The translations under genes and the position numbers were made by a program. The notes below the pieces were generated by a model. The model was not told the DNA's origin and did no database searches. It saw nothing but the letters and a program-made list of their open reading frames with translations. A DNA stretch of 64,000 nt from NCBI RefSeq assembly GCF_019097595.1, contig NC_080720.1, positions 32,725,352 to 32,789,351 on the forward strand. Direction: 5' to 3'. Below, one piece after another: positions 13,801 to 24,104 of the stretch. This stretch comes from Hemibagrus wyckioides. Taxonomy: Eukaryota; Chordata; Actinopteri; Siluriformes; Bagridae. How positions within the stretch are numbered: the first letter of the stretch is position 1; each line of letters begins with the position of its first letter.

Positions 13801-16800
13801 AATACAGATTTTCTCCATGCAGCCAGTGAAGGGGAGAAATAGCCTGCAAGCATCTCTTCAATCCTAGGCATCGCTGCATACTCCTGTTCATTAAAGTCTA
13901 CAATGGCTGAATATTCAGCAGTCACTGAGGAGAACAGTTAGGCAGAATAAGGATTATTCCACAACCTTGACACCTCAGTGTTGAGGTATGAATAAAAAAG
14001 CAGGGAGATGCCTGAATGGAGGTGAAAGAAACTGTGAAGCGGTGTGAAGTCAGAGATTTTCAAGCTCATAGTGGACAACACTAACCTTTCATCATGCCAA
14101 ACTAAGCTAAGCTTAGCAATAGCACATGTGATCACATAAGCTTGTCGAAAACCAGAGATTGCAGTTGCAATTTGAATGTTGTTTGTTCCTTCTTACTCCT
14201 CAGAGTCTGATGCAGATAGCATTATGTCCATATCTAGGTTGGGCGAAATCTCAAAATAAGCTCCTGGAGCCTAGGTGGAGGTATTAGAGTCAGCTGAGAG
14301 GATGAAAAGGATTCACGAAGCCATGAAACAATGACCGAATCCGGCACGCGGATGGACTCGATGGATGCAGGACTCGAGCCACGAGGCACAAGCGCTTGGC
14401 TGGAAATACAAGCAAGTGAACGTGGAATACCGTTCATCATTGCCCACAACAAGCTCCTCAGAGTCAGATGAAGACAATAATTCCTCATTCGGGTCGGGAG
14501 AAATTGCAAAACAAGCTCCCAGAGCTGATGCGGGGGAATCCTAGTCGGGAGAGAAGAAAAGAGAAAACGGATCACCCATTTCTTGTTCCGACCTCCACTA
14601 ACTGCGAGACCTATGATCTAAGTTGGTGCACTGCCTCAGCAAACACGTGACCAGAGTCATGACGTGCAGGTGCTTAGCTGGAGAAAACAGCCAAGGGAGA
14701 GTAGAGTTTACAGAAAAGTTTCGCAGCGCAAGGGAGCCAGCCCCCTCAGGAGCCTTGCATGCACATTCCACTATCAAACAAACAACAGAGAAAAAGTGTG
14801 AGTTGTCCCCAAAATGTAGCAGGGCACAGATGCACACAATTTTCTGAACATGCCATCTTTCCAAATCTTTTATGTATATCTTCTTTTTCCGTGGTCTAGA
14901 CAGACAGGACAAACAATCGACACAAACATACACAGAGAGCTTCCTGAAGACAAAGAAACTGGAGTAATGTGACGTTTATGGTCTTTCTGGTGCGCTACGC
15001 TTCATCACATGATCTACCCGAGCCGATAAATAGGCATGATTTCACACAGAGGTTCAGACACAACTTCTGCATAGAAGCACTCCCATAACATCAGCCATGA
15101 CGAAGCATTGAGTTTCCTTGAAAGGGAACTTTATTAAAGAGCTGTGTTAAAAATAACATGCATTAATGAACTGCAGCAATAGGCGGAGTCAGAGTATTTA
15201 GATTCATTTTGCACCTGCAATGTGATTTATGAAAAATAAAAATAAATAAAAAAATCAACAGATTAGTAAAACAGAAAAAACAGACTTACTTTAGTTGCAG
15301 AGCAGCTGGTGGCTTTACAGGCGAAGACAGAAGTGCAGATAGAAATGATGAACTCGAGCAGAAAGAAAACCAACAACACTCCAGAGAATACATGAAACTG
15401 ACCCAAACAAACAGACAAACCAACAAACAAGTAAATCAATGTGCAGGTAAACAGTTTAGTAAGATACAAATATCATTTGTAGAATAATAATAATAAAAAT
15501 AATTGACCAGATGCTATGTACACATCTGTAATAGAAATAGTTGTTATAGGGGTCAGAATTATAGTGGTAACAGTAGTTACCACATAGTTACCAAAATGCC
15601 AATCAACATGTCCAATGAGAACAGAATGATATCTAAGCCTGCAACCACAGCGCTAAACACATTCATTCCCAACGTGGCTTTTACCTAAAGAGGAAATAAG
15701 AAACAGTGTCATCTAACAGAATAGATATCATTAAGCTTCACATGAAAGTCTGGATCCTGATTGGTCAGAAGTGGTTGGGGAATTCTCTAGAACAGCAGCT
15801 CTGACACTGGTGCAGGCGGTTTCTATTTATGCTCATAAGAAGTCATCGTTTCCATATAAAGCTCTCTGACCTTTACATGGGTGAGAGGTAAAACTGAATA
15901 TTTTGTTTCTCGGGAAGGTGAAGAGCTGCGTTTTGTCTTTGTGCAAACATTTCGCGAATGATACAGTATGTTCAGTTTTCAATTGGAATTCTATTGAATT
16001 GGAATTCTATTTCACAATATGAATTAATTTTAAATTAATTCCTGTTCAACATTAAATATGATTATTACTATGATTGTCACTAAAAAAAATTAAAACATTA
16101 AAAAAAAAGTAACTTTTTTTTGTAAGTCTACAATGTAAGTCTACATGTATATAAAAGATTTCTCAGGAAGTGGTTTATGATTTCCTCATGCTACACCACG
16201 AACAGCAGCTGCTACAGTGCAGTTCCAGATCATTTTTTCTTTATTCACTTTATTTTATTTTTTCCTAAAACAAGGGAGGTTCTACTTTAAAATGAAAAAC
16301 AGAAGGAAGTGAAGTTATTAGTAAGCCATGTTTACATACCATGCAGGGATTTTGTTGGGTCGCTGAAGCGACTGACAGAGCACCAGAGCTTATGAACTGT
16401 TTCAAAAAAAGAAACACATCTGTATATCAAGTAACAAAAAAGCAACAGTGAAGGTTACAGGCTTGTGTCAGTATTCACTCCATCTTTCTTATATTTTGTT
16501 ATAACCAGGTATTGAAATTAACATATTTTGTTCTCTCTCTGCACAAGATAAAATATGTTACTGAAGCATGGTGGTGGAAGTATCCTGTTAAAAATTACCC
16601 TGGGCTCTTGCTTTTTTTTTTTTTTTTACACATACAAAGTAAACTCATTTAATAATGTTTTATGAAAAAAAACAGTAATAACAGTAATTAATAAATTTAT
16701 TTATTAATTTTTAAGATTAAACCAAAAATAAAATAAATCAGCAGTTTGCAAATGTATTTACAATTAAAAACAGAAAAGGTTTGATAAAGAATCATGTGAC

Positions 16801-16971
16801 TTAAATATAAATACACCTGCTTCTTAAGGAAGCCAAAATATGTTAGAAAGCATGAAAATAATAAAATAATATAATCAAAATCAAGGCAGTGCATTATTAA
16901 AAGAAGTTCAGGAAATGCATCTATCAGTTTTTGAGCATTGTTTGGTGCAATAGTGGAAAAACTAAACAAAA

Positions 16972-17026
<55 letters not shown>

Positions 17027-17481
17027 ATATGTCAGAAAAAATCCAAGTGTTTGAGTAATCAGAGGCATTATTCACAGAAGAAAGCAAAAAGCCAAGCTTA
17101 GTTCTAAACAGGATGCTACCACCTCCATGCTTCAACATCATGGGCTATTTTTGTTCATCTAATTGACTTCTGTGTTACCCAGTAATGTGTAAAGTGGTGA
17201 GGTTATGTAAATGGTGTCAACTTACAACAAGTGATTCACACAGAGCGATACAGGAAATCCAGCCACTGAAGAAGGCTAAAACAATACCGAACAGTAAAGT
17301 TATGATTCCGATTATAATCTGCACAGTCTGTAGAGAAAAAGGGACAACGAGATTACAACCTGGAAAAATGTTAAGCACTGAAAACAATTTAAGATAAAAG
17401 TATTTTTACCCCCAGTGCTTTGGGCTCGCCTTTCAGATAAGCTGTGCGTTGGGTATCAGCTGGGGCCGTTACAGGGGCCAT
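6828..17481 (-). CDS. MS4A-like four-transmembrane protein, gene B (spliced; apparently intact)
   Basis: Six coding exons on the minus strand: 17,481-17,410; 17,327-17,226; 16,396-16,340; 15,684-15,592; 15,397-15,290; 6,914-6,828. Each is a multiple of three and flanked by AG and GT, so they join in one frame into 172 residues. The protein has the MS4A hallmark [10 protein letters not shown] before helix 1 (residues about 25-45), [10 protein letters not shown] in helix 2, [15 protein letters not shown] leading into helix 3, and [17 protein letters not shown] in helix 4. The tail ends [10 protein letters not shown]4A proteins are plasma-membrane proteins related to CD20, often acting with immune receptors; the role of this fish member is unknown. 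It is shorter than the usual 200-260 residues: helix 2 lacks the common aromatic-WG lead-in, and the loop between helices 3 and 4 is nearly absent. The last intron is 8.4 kb and full of mobile elements. The symbol is left blank because only the family is clear. Confidence 0.78.
6915..7276 (-). other. Gene B last intron, proximal unique part
   Basis: Aligns with 61,756-62,050 next to the last exon of gene D (shared TTTATGCTTTATATACATGA and TTGGGTTGTTTTGATTAAGT). Contains an (AC)n run at about 6,932-6,956 and a (TA)n run at about 7,236-7,277. No gene is seen. Confidence 0.6.
7236..7277. repeat. (TA)n microsatellite
   Basis: About 20 uninterrupted TA units directly abutting the left end of a Tc1-type MITE. 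The YIYIYI ORFs it creates on both strands are artefacts. Confidence 0.95.
7278..7793. mobile_element. Non-autonomous Tc1-type MITE
   Basis: Both ends carry the same inverted sequence: CTGGAAAAAATAAGAAACAA at 7,279 and, in inverse, CTCTGGAAAAAAAAGTAAG at 7,775-7,791. TA repeats abut both sides, as expected for TA-targeting Tc1/mariner transposition. The interior (ATTTGGTGGAATAACCCC, then TTGGGGAACTTTATACCACT) is the 3' untranslated region of a Tc1 family whose transposase is absent here. A fragment of the same interior occurs at 62,054-62,125 in the intron of gene D. Confidence 0.65.
7794..7861. repeat. (TA)n microsatellite between two Tc1-type elements
   Basis: About 33 TA units separating the MITE from the next Tc1 element. 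A TA array is a rich landing site for TA-targeting transposases. Long ORFs through it are artefacts. Confidence 0.95.
7862..9130 (+). mobile_element. Tc1/mariner element I, complete with both TIRs
   Basis: The left TIR is CAGGGGTTGGACAATGAAAC and the right TIR read inversely is CAGGGATTGGATAATGAAAC; TA flanks both sides (7,860-7,861 and 9,131-9,132). Length 1,269 bp. It encodes a nearly full-length DD34E transposase with one frameshift. Confidence 0.8.
8049..9075 (+). pseudogene. Tc1/mariner transposase, element I (one frameshift)
   Basis: Begins [19 protein letters not shown], a helix-turn-helix of paired-domain type (residues about 1-60), followed by a second HTH and a basic RKRKL stretch. 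The frame changes once near 8,400-8,407, between AAIAKL and VTRASAKRR. The catalytic domain follows: first D in LFSDEST (about 8,495), second D in YQDDNAP (about 8,770), and the E in the LNIIEPLWG block (about 8,875), all present. It ends AAKGGLTP and TAA at 9,076. Transposases of this family cut and paste DNA at TA sites. With a single frameshift this is a fairly young copy. Confidence 0.75.
9139..10096 (+). mobile_element. Tc1/mariner element II, 3' end missing
   Basis: Starts after a TA with CACTATATTGCCAAAAGTAT, a common fish Tc1 terminus. The right TIR is absent: the sequence stops inside the catalytic domain near 10,090, where element III begins without its own TA on that side. Only about two thirds of the element remains. 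Confidence 0.7.
9273..10096 (+). pseudogene. Tc1/mariner transposase, element II (stops, truncated)
   Basis: Starts [20 protein letters not shown], the paired-like HTH. In-frame stops occur at about 9,501 (after LRCIV) and 9,870 (after MVWGCF). The DNA-binding part, the first catalytic D (LWSDESCF, about 9,735) and the second-D region ([11 protein letters not shown], about 10,000) are recognisable. The block with the catalytic E is lost at the truncation, so the copy cannot be active. Confidence 0.7.
10097..11577 (+). mobile_element. Tc1/mariner element III
   Basis: Begins CACTACTCAC and ends with its inverse GTGAGTAGTG at 11,568-11,577, followed by TA. On the left it abuts element II with AA rather than TA, so the junction was probably altered by deletion. 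The GGTGAAATTT block recurs near both ends in inverted orientation. Confidence 0.7.
10378..11374 (+). pseudogene. Tc1/mariner transposase, element III (several stops)
   Basis: Reads [20 protein letters not shown], an HTH ([18 protein letters not shown]), then a stop at about 10,634, a second HTH, LFSDES followed by a stop (about 10,847), [13 protein letters not shown] followed by a stop (about 11,101), and [19 protein letters not shown] with the catalytic E. The second catalytic D motif reads MDYNAP, where the family usually has MDDNAP. Inactive. Confidence 0.7.
11578..11659. other. Short AT-rich spacer in intron of gene B
   Basis: TATAAATA-rich filler between Tc1 element III and the next repeat; nothing coding is seen. 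Confidence 0.5.
11660..15131. mobile_element. Long-TIR non-autonomous DNA element, copy 2 (most complete)
   Basis: About 3.4 kb with long TIRs. The block from about 11,735 to 11,870 (GCTGCGTCATGGCTGATGTT, then CGGCTCGGGTAGGTCATGTG) reappears inverted at about 14,985-15,131. No transposase motif is seen. The first 37 bp of the end block are tandemly duplicated (11,670-11,706 and 11,707-11,743). The right junction (CTTTATTAAAGAGCTGTGTT) is identical in gene C at 27,650, so the insertion predates the B/C duplication. CACTA/EnSpm-type affiliation is an inference from the terminus. Short ORFs inside are not credible genes. Confidence 0.6.
15132..15289 (-). other. Gene B intron between the inserted element and the helix 4 exon
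   Basis: Matches 27,651-27,740 in gene C, where the segment is longer. No coding signal. Confidence 0.6.
15290..15397 (-). CDS. MS4A-like gene B, helix 4 exon
   Basis: 36 codons between acceptor TTTGGGTCAG and donor GTAAGT. Encodes [20 protein letters not shown], then [16 protein letters not shown]. The LLVF..LEF core and the CKAT cysteine/lysine end after the helix are typical of MS4A helix 4. The copy in gene C at 28,022-28,129 is also 108 nt. Confidence 0.8.
15592..15684 (-). CDS. MS4A-like gene B, helix 3 exon
   Basis: 31 codons: [20 protein letters not shown], then [11 protein letters not shown]. Acceptor TTCCTCTTTAG; donor GTAACT at 15,591-15,586. Reading past this donor gives VTMW and a stop, so splicing here is required for an open frame. 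Just downstream, in another frame, lies sequence resembling a tyrosine/asparagine-rich MS4A extracellular loop (about 15,480-15,580). Confidence 0.7.
16340..16396 (-). CDS. MS4A-like gene B, helix 2 exon
   Basis: 19 codons: [19 protein letters not shown], between acceptor TTTGAAACAG and donor GTATGT. SGALSVA is the best-conserved part of MS4A helix 2. The copy in C (29,017-29,073) has the same length. Confidence 0.8.
16397..17225 (-). other. Gene B intron with (AAAT)n microsatellite
   Basis: Intron between helix 1 and helix 2 exons. An (AAAT)n run lies at about 16,969-17,028, with the equivalent at about 29,605-29,680 in gene C. The minus-strand ORF through it ([11 protein letters not shown]) is a repeat artefact. 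Confidence 0.65.
17226..17327 (-). CDS. MS4A-like gene B, helix 1 exon
   Basis: 34 codons: [20 protein letters not shown], then [14 protein letters not shown]. Acceptor TTTTTCTCTACAG, donor GTAAGT. TVQIMIG-type sequence directly after KALG is the classic MS4A helix 1 start. The counterpart in gene C is 10 nt longer and broken. Confidence 0.8.
17410..17481 (-). CDS. MS4A-like gene B, first coding exon
   Basis: 24 codons from ATG at 17,481: [20 protein letters not shown], then KALG, followed by donor GTAAAA. This is the cytoplasmic N-terminus. The ATG is the first in the exon and is kept in gene C. Confidence 0.8.
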
Positions 17482-17834
17482 GATGACGAGGATTCGACTC
17501 GATGAACAGAAAGAACCTAAAGAAGTGTTCTTTATGCAGTAATATATACGTTACGACACCTTAGCTTGTTTTAAATTCAGTTACGTATTTTAAGGTACAG
17601 ATTTTCTAGACAAGTGAAAGATTCAAGCTTGAAGTTAATAAATATTTTATTAATAGGTTTTATTGATCATATATTTGATGTATATATTAATTATAAAAGG
17701 AAATATATTTGACTATATTAAAAATATTTTAAAACTTGCTAAAATACTTGCTAAGATTTTTTGTTATTGTTTTTGTATCTGTATGATATAAACAACAACA
17801 ATAACAACAAAGAAAACAAAGACACAATGTTTAC

Positions 17835-17990
17835 CTGATGAAGAGTGTGCTAGGTCTTGGCTACTTGGAGGTGTTTGGCTTGTGAGCTAGTGGAAATTTT
17901 GAGAATGACTCTTCACTTCCTCCGACACATGTGTGAGTTTGACTGATATGATTGTGGTGAACTAATAAAAGGGAAGGTTTATCAACAATG
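17835..17990 (-). other. MS4A-like gene B, non-coding exon 1 (upstream limit estimated)
   Basis: Donor CATCAG then GTAAAC at 17,834-17,829, conserved with gene A at 51-56. The exon has no conserved ORF. The transcription start is unknown. Gene C lacks this exon altogether. Confidence 0.5.
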
Positions 17991-18164
17991 TCTTGCTGTG
18001 TTGTGTGATGTTTATACTGATGTTTACTTTTTATTACTATACTGAATAACATGTTCACCCCTTTAAAATATTCAGAACATTCCATACATGATGGATGTTT
18101 TTCAATAAAAAAAATTTCAACATCAAAGAAAGAAGAAAAAGAATGTCTCATATTGCTATGAAAC
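17991..18164. other. 5' flank of gene B
   Basis: Presumed promoter side, matching the flank of gene A up to the start of the long-TIR repeat. No confident promoter element. Confidence 0.35.
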
Positions 18165-19020
18165 TACACCAGGTCACGTATGTAAACTGGTTTCCTGAGA
18201 AGGGAACAAGGCACTGCGTCATGGTTATGGAAATGCGTCTATGTGGTAGTTGTGTCTGAAGCTCTGTAGGTTATATGGCAAGTCTGGAGTGCACCAGCAA
18301 GATCATAAAAGGGCATCTACGTCACAATACTCCAGCTTCTGAAGGAAGCTCGAGTGGACGCCCGGGGTGTGGCTAGCTATGCAGTGTTTCGTTCCCTTCT
18401 CAGAGAACATACGTAACCTGGTGTAGTTCCCTTTCGAGGGAACTCGACGCTGCTTCATTGCTGATGCTATGGGAACACCAATACCAATGCCACCACACAC
18501 CAGGAGATGTCTGTCCCAGAGGTCGTGAAAGAGCACAAACAAGCCAGGAGCAGAGCGTCATAAGCATGAAATGGCCGATGGCATGGGCCATCTGCTTAGT
18601 GGCACAGAGGGCTAAATCTGTTTAGAGTTCAGACCTCATTGCTGAATATTCAGCAGTCACTGAGGTGAGCAGTCAGGCAGAATAAGGATTATTCCACAAC
18701 CTCGACATGTCAGTGTGGAGGTATAGGGAAATGGTAGACAACTGCATGAAGGTGAAAGGTGGTGTGAAGTTAGTCAGAGATTGTCAAGCTCATAATGGAC
18801 AACACTAACCTTTCATCATGCCAATCTAAGCTAAGCTTAGCAACAGTAAGTGTGATCACCTCAATTCGAATGCTGTTTGCTACTTTTTGTCCTCATTGAG
18901 CTCATCTGAGTCTGATGCAGATAGCATTATATCTTCATCTAGGTCAGCGTCCAAGAACACCACATGCACACTCTAAAACTAGCTGAGTGAAAGGTGTAAT
19001 GAACAGGTATCAAGGTTGCA
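18165..19020. mobile_element. Long-TIR non-autonomous DNA element, copy 3 (internally deleted)
   Basis: Starts ACTACACCAGGTCACGTATG and has the family's end block, then jumps at about 18,566 to an internal 3' block (ATATTCAGCAGTCACTGAGG). A large internal part is deleted. It occupies the same position upstream of exon 1 as copy 1 does relative to gene A. Confidence 0.55.
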
Positions 19021-20117
19021 GCACAATCAGCGATGAAACACCAGAAGCAGCAACAGATGATTTTAATGTCATCATGGATGAAAAGAAAAAATGGAGATGT
19101 GACTTGGTTGATTCAGTAAATTAGCTCAGGTCAGGATAATCATATTTTCATGAACATTCTGTGTAGCATGAAAATGAGTTCACTTTAAACGGCACATTTT
19201 CTCTCAGCAATGTATGACAAGCAGACTCTGAATTCTAGTTTAATGTTAGACTCATGATCATAACTCAGTTTTCCTATCAGAGGACAGATGAGGTGGACAG
19301 TTAGGACACATGGAATGTATCCTTGAATGGATAGATGTGATTGAATGGATAGATGGAGGACAATGTTCTTTATATATATTTTTATGTTTGTGAGATTGTG
19401 TGCCAATCTTGCATCCTGTGTACCAAATAAGTAATGTATCTACTGTATAAGTAATGTATCTACTTTTCCCATCCTTTTGGATTACAGCAGTAAGGAGTAC
19501 AGATGTTTATTCCTACCCTGCTATAATACAGTGATGGAGGCATAAAAATGATCAATTTTAGGTATTTGTGATGCACCAAAAATTAGCACCAGGAATGTAA
19601 ATATTTTAATTTGTTCATTAACTAAGAGTGATTGTTTATTCATGAGAGACAATTATTAAAGCAATGATTTGAAACATTTTCATATAATTTTTATAAAAAT
19701 TATAAAATTATATTACATATTAATATTGTGAAAATAGTGATTCAACACAAACGGTTCAAAAAAGCTTTTTGCTTATTCTATTCTAATCACCTACAGTTTG
19801 GTGGATGTGTCTCTGTCAAACGTACTGTGCAACATGTGATTTATTTCACATTTTCAGATACAGCAGTTAGTTTAAAGTAAAAGTTTGTTCAACAGTGGAA
19901 TTTGAGTCTTACATTATTTAAATTGTATGCACACACAAAATATTTACATAGACTTTATAAAATGATTCTCTCAAGCCTTGGTGAACAGCCCCTATTAAAC
20001 AATAAAGAAAGTAAGACATCTGTTTATATACACAGTTTAGTAGCCTACTATTCTTTTTGACAGAATTTATCATTATAATCAATTTATCAAGTTACACCCT
20101 TGGTCATACTAATGCAC
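19021..20117 (-). other. 3' flank of pseudogene C, distal part
   Basis: Nearly identical to 5,225-6,290 downstream of gene B. No coding exon seen. Confidence 0.55.
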
Positions 20118-21124
20118 TGTCGCGAATCTAGCTCAACATTTAAATATTTAAGTGTAATTATAACTGGTTATAATTAATTATAAATATTCAAATGGGGGTT
20201 CTTAGAACTAACTGTCAGAGAATCAATAACACAATTATTTGATTTGTTCGTCCAGCGAACAGACCGTATAATTATGCATTAATTCCAGGGAAAGTTATCT
20301 TCCTGGCCAAGAAAGAATAACTACTTTATAAAGTACTAGCTGTAATTTAGCACATAGCAAGAGTAATGTTCAGGGACCCTGAAATTGTGAGCAAAGCACA
20401 GAGACAATCACTTGTGAATAAAATGCATTTAATAAAACAAAAACACACAACAAATACTAACTACGACACATATATAAAAGACAGGGTAAGGATTATAGAG
20501 AGGGGATAAGTAGGAGAAGAGAGATTGAGATTAAGGAAGAGAATACGGAGGAAATCAGAGCGAGCGAGAGAGAGAGAGTGAGAGAGAGAAAGAGATAAGG
20601 AAACAGAGAAGAGATCAAATATGGCAAGTTTCAGATCGAGTTTTAGTTACCACGTGTGAGAATCATCAAGGTAATTAGGATTCAATAAGGGGCTTCAGCT
20701 TAAAATTGTGGATCTAAAATAATTGGTAGCTTTTACTTGCATTGGTTTGTTGATAAGAGTCCTGATGTAGTGGATCAAGGAGGTTCGGAGATTCAACGTC
20801 CTCTGAGCAAGCAAGAGATTCTGTTGGAACGAAAAAGGTTTCGGTGGTGCAAAGTTCCTCGATTGAAGCTGCCGGCAAAGTCTCAAGAGAAAGTGACAGT
20901 CTTGTCCCGAAGAAAGATCGGCGTCGAGTCAGGCAATATATAGACTTTATAATATAAAGGCAAAAGGGGAATACACATACAGGTGTGTTAGGCATGGGTC
21001 AGGTAGGGTTTTACTATTGTTTTATTGAAACTTGATTCAAGTAATGCTCCTTATGTGTGTGCGTGTGGCGGTCAGGAGGAGTGTTTCCAGATGGTTTGTG
21101 TGTGTGTGTGTGTGTGTGTATGTG

Positions 21125-21158
<34 letters not shown>

Positions 21159-21588
21159 TCTTCAGTCAGAACTTTGGTCATCCCCCGGTCAAGGCATTGA
21201 TTTGGTTTAGATTAGGGAATTCTTGTTGACTTTTAACGACCGTAAAACTGCTGGGTGCAGGGTGATTTGTATGGTAAGGTCACAAGTTGATGGTGAGTTC
21301 CAGGTGTGAGGCTGGGCTATCAGCACTGATGGTCTGCAGAACTCCAACATTCATGGTGGTAGAATACCTCCTTTATCTCCAGTCTTTGTTGGGGGGGGGT
21401 CATTGGTTATCCAGAGCCATCAGAAATCCCGGAGCCTGGCTCCCATGAGTTACAGCATGTCGGTTGAGGTATAATGAAACGACTATAAGTAGTGATAGCT
21501 CAGTTCTGAGCTGTGTAATAGTTAATTGAGTTTTTGAGAAGGATGCAATGGACCCCATGAGCAAGTGAGCCGACCTGGAGACGCTACA
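20118..21588. mobile_element. Probable solo LTR (1.47 kb) inserted in the 3' flank of C
   Basis: Units B and D run uninterrupted through this point. Here 1,471 bp are inserted that begin TGTCGCGA, end GCTACA, and are flanked by the 4-bp direct repeat GCAC (20,114-20,117 and 21,589-21,592). TG...CA termini plus a 4-bp duplication fit a solo LTR left by recombination. It holds a purine-rich GA run (about 20,560-20,600), a (TG)n run (21,097-21,160), a TATATAAAAG motif (about 20,471) and AATAAA near 20,417. No gag or pol. Confidence 0.55.
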
Positions 21589-21592
21589 GCAC

Positions 21593-22023
21593 GTACCATA
21601 GAAATAGACAAACATTTAGAAGTTACTGCATATGGAAAGTTTATTTTTAATTGTTGTTTATTTGTTAATCATACAATTAAACATTATAGAACAGTTTAAC
21701 TGCTATTGCCATCTGTAATCTTGCACTGTCCTTTTACAGTAAATGGTTTCATTTATCTTACTTACTCTTCAGTCAGAAGCTAACTACATTTCATCATCTT
21801 AGAAAATGTAAACTGCACAATGACAATAGAGTTGAAGCAGAATACAGGGTTAAAAATCATTGCTACATCAATGCTAATTTATTCGGAGGTCATTTTTAGA
21901 CATGAAGCTGAAACAGGAAGTAGGATTTGTCTGCAAAAGTAGGGCAAGTTTCAGAAAAGAACTAAACCACAGTAGGATCTAAACATTGTAGGTGATTACT
22001 GGTGATTGTTATGGATCTTGGTT
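21593..22023 (-). other. 3' UTR and proximal flank of pseudogene C
   Basis: Resumes the sequence shared with 6,430-6,827 and 61,270-61,668. Contains the conserved AATAAA at 21,878-21,883 (minus). Confidence 0.5.
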
Positions 22024-22095
22024 TTAGTAGTAGTCAGGATTGTTCATATGCAATGTGTACATCACCTCTGTAGTCACCGCCTGTGAATAAGTCGG
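22024..22095 (-). pseudogene. MS4A-like gene C, last exon
   Basis: 23 codons and [22 protein letters not shown], then PDYY. The stop comes five codons earlier than in B and D because the codon after DYY is TAA rather than TTC. Confidence 0.75.
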
Positions 22096-22289
22096 CTGTA
22101 ATTGAAAGATTGAGTGAAACACACACATAATTTTGTCAAATGAATTGTAACTGAGACATGCCTTTTTTTTCCAAACTTTATGCCCACATGCATAATTTTT
22201 AAATATCATCTAACTTAACTGAACCCTAAGTACGCTCAAATAATAATGAAGTGAACAAGTGCACTTTTTTAAAGCACTAGAATGAGTAA
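22096..22289 (-). other. Gene C last intron, proximal part
   Basis: Matches 62,126-62,289 of gene D (CTTTATGCCCACATGCATAA region and GCACTTTTTTAA). No Tc1 pile-up here, so that pile-up is specific to B. Confidence 0.5.
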
Positions 22290-24104
22290 AAACTACACCG
22301 AGTTACGTACGTATGTACCCCTGTTCCCTGAGAAGGGAAAGAGAGGCTGCATCATGGCTGATGTTATGGGAATGCTTCTATGTGCAAGTTGTGTCTGAAG
22401 CTCTGTGTGAATTACCGGCTCGGGTAGGTCATGTGATGAAGCAAAGCGAGCCAGAAAGATGATAAAAGGGCATCTGTGTTACATTACCACAATTTCTATT
22501 TCTCTGAAGAACGAGCAAGCATCTGGGGTGTGGCTAGTAATGCAGCATCTCATTCCATTCTCAGGGAATAGTTCCCTTTCGAAGAAACTCACCGTTGCTT
22601 CATTTTTGATGGTATCAGACCGCCAATAATAATGCCACTACATGACGGGAGATGTTTGTCCCGGAGGTTGTGAAAGATCACAACCGAGCCAGGAGTAGAG
22701 CATCATTAGCCCTGTAAGACTCTCAACACAGGAGTGTGGTCCAGGTCCAGGTTATGGAACCCGATAAAAGTGTGTGGAGAGGACCAACCCACCGCAGCAC
22801 AAACATCCTGGGGGGAATGCTACCCAGCACAAGGTGCTGTTTGAAGACCAGATTGCTTTTGCTGTGGTTGCCAAAGCAGAAAAAAAGCTAGAGGACCTAT
22901 GCCTTGCACTCAAGCAATAGGCGTAAGTCCTAAGAACCCAAACTGTGCACAGCAGGTGCAGTCTCTCATGTTCTGGCAACTCATGGGGCAGTGGGCAGAA
23001 GGCCTGCAGAAAGGCCAGATGCCCCGCTTATAGCAGAGCTGTTTCCAGAGTCAGAAACTCCTCAGCGGCTGACACTATTGGCTCACAGGGGGGTTGTAGA
23101 AGCCATGACATGGTCTACAGGAAAGCCTCAGCTCCCTGGCACCACGTAGGAGGTGAGAGACCAGAGGCACGTGACTAGCAGCAATGGCTGCCACGTATAC
23201 CTCAATGTAGAGGGTGATAGGCCCAAAAAGGGGCATATCTGCAGGAACTCTAGCACCATATTTATAGGGCAGTGAACAACATCCTAACAACGCAGATTAC
23301 ATCAGAGATGAAAGTTGGGAGAAGTAATCTAGGAACTGGGCCCCCTCCCGGGCCAGTCCAGAGGTTATAAATCTCAGTGCAGGGGCCAAGAATTGCCTAT
23401 GCACCTGAGAGAGGAGGCTCCTCCTGACAGGAATCTCCCAAGGAGCACCATCCAGAAGGGCACAGGGCACAGTGGGTCGACTCCTTGGAGGTGAACATAG
23501 CCAATTTTGCCTGGTCAGAAATTGCCATATGCATTCCACCACCTACAGGTAGAAATGCCATTCCCTAGCACTCGGCCCCTGCCTCAGCAGGAAGCCTGCT
23601 TCCTGATCATGTGCTCTGGAGTGTAAAAAGCCCTCAGTGAGAGAAATCTGGTCTCTACCTAGAGCCAGATCTGGTGCACCAACCTGAACAGGGAGTGCAA
23701 ACACAGACTGCCCTAATGATTGAATAAGGGGACCTCCAAAGGGGGGCATCTGTCGAAAGATTCCTGCAACAAGGGCATGCCCTAAGAGTGGGATGCAAGG
23801 TGAGAAACCAGGGTCTGTCCACATAAGAAGATTAAGAAGCTTGTGGGGTGTAACTCTTGTGACCCTGACAAGGGTGTCTGTACGGGTGAAAACACCTGCT
23901 CCTGAGCCAGCATTGAATCAATCTCATGTGTAGCAGATCCAAAGGAGTTGCATTGGCCGTTACAGTCATAAGCCGAGCACCCTCTATGCCTGAGATGCAG
24001 GGAGGCACTAGCCTAATCAGATTTTAACCCACTGGGGTCTGAGGCCTTAGAATACAGGACTGAGTTCATGAAAGTCTTGTGTGTGGGCCCATAGAAAAAC
24101 AGCT

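Noticed and set aside
16697..17068. 123-codon minus-strand ORF with repeated YLFI
   Set aside because: Produced by the (AAAT)n microsatellite in an MS4A intron; not conserved outside the repeat.
21025..21229. ORFs with CVCVCV runs
   Set aside because: Translation of a (TG)n run within the probable solo LTR.
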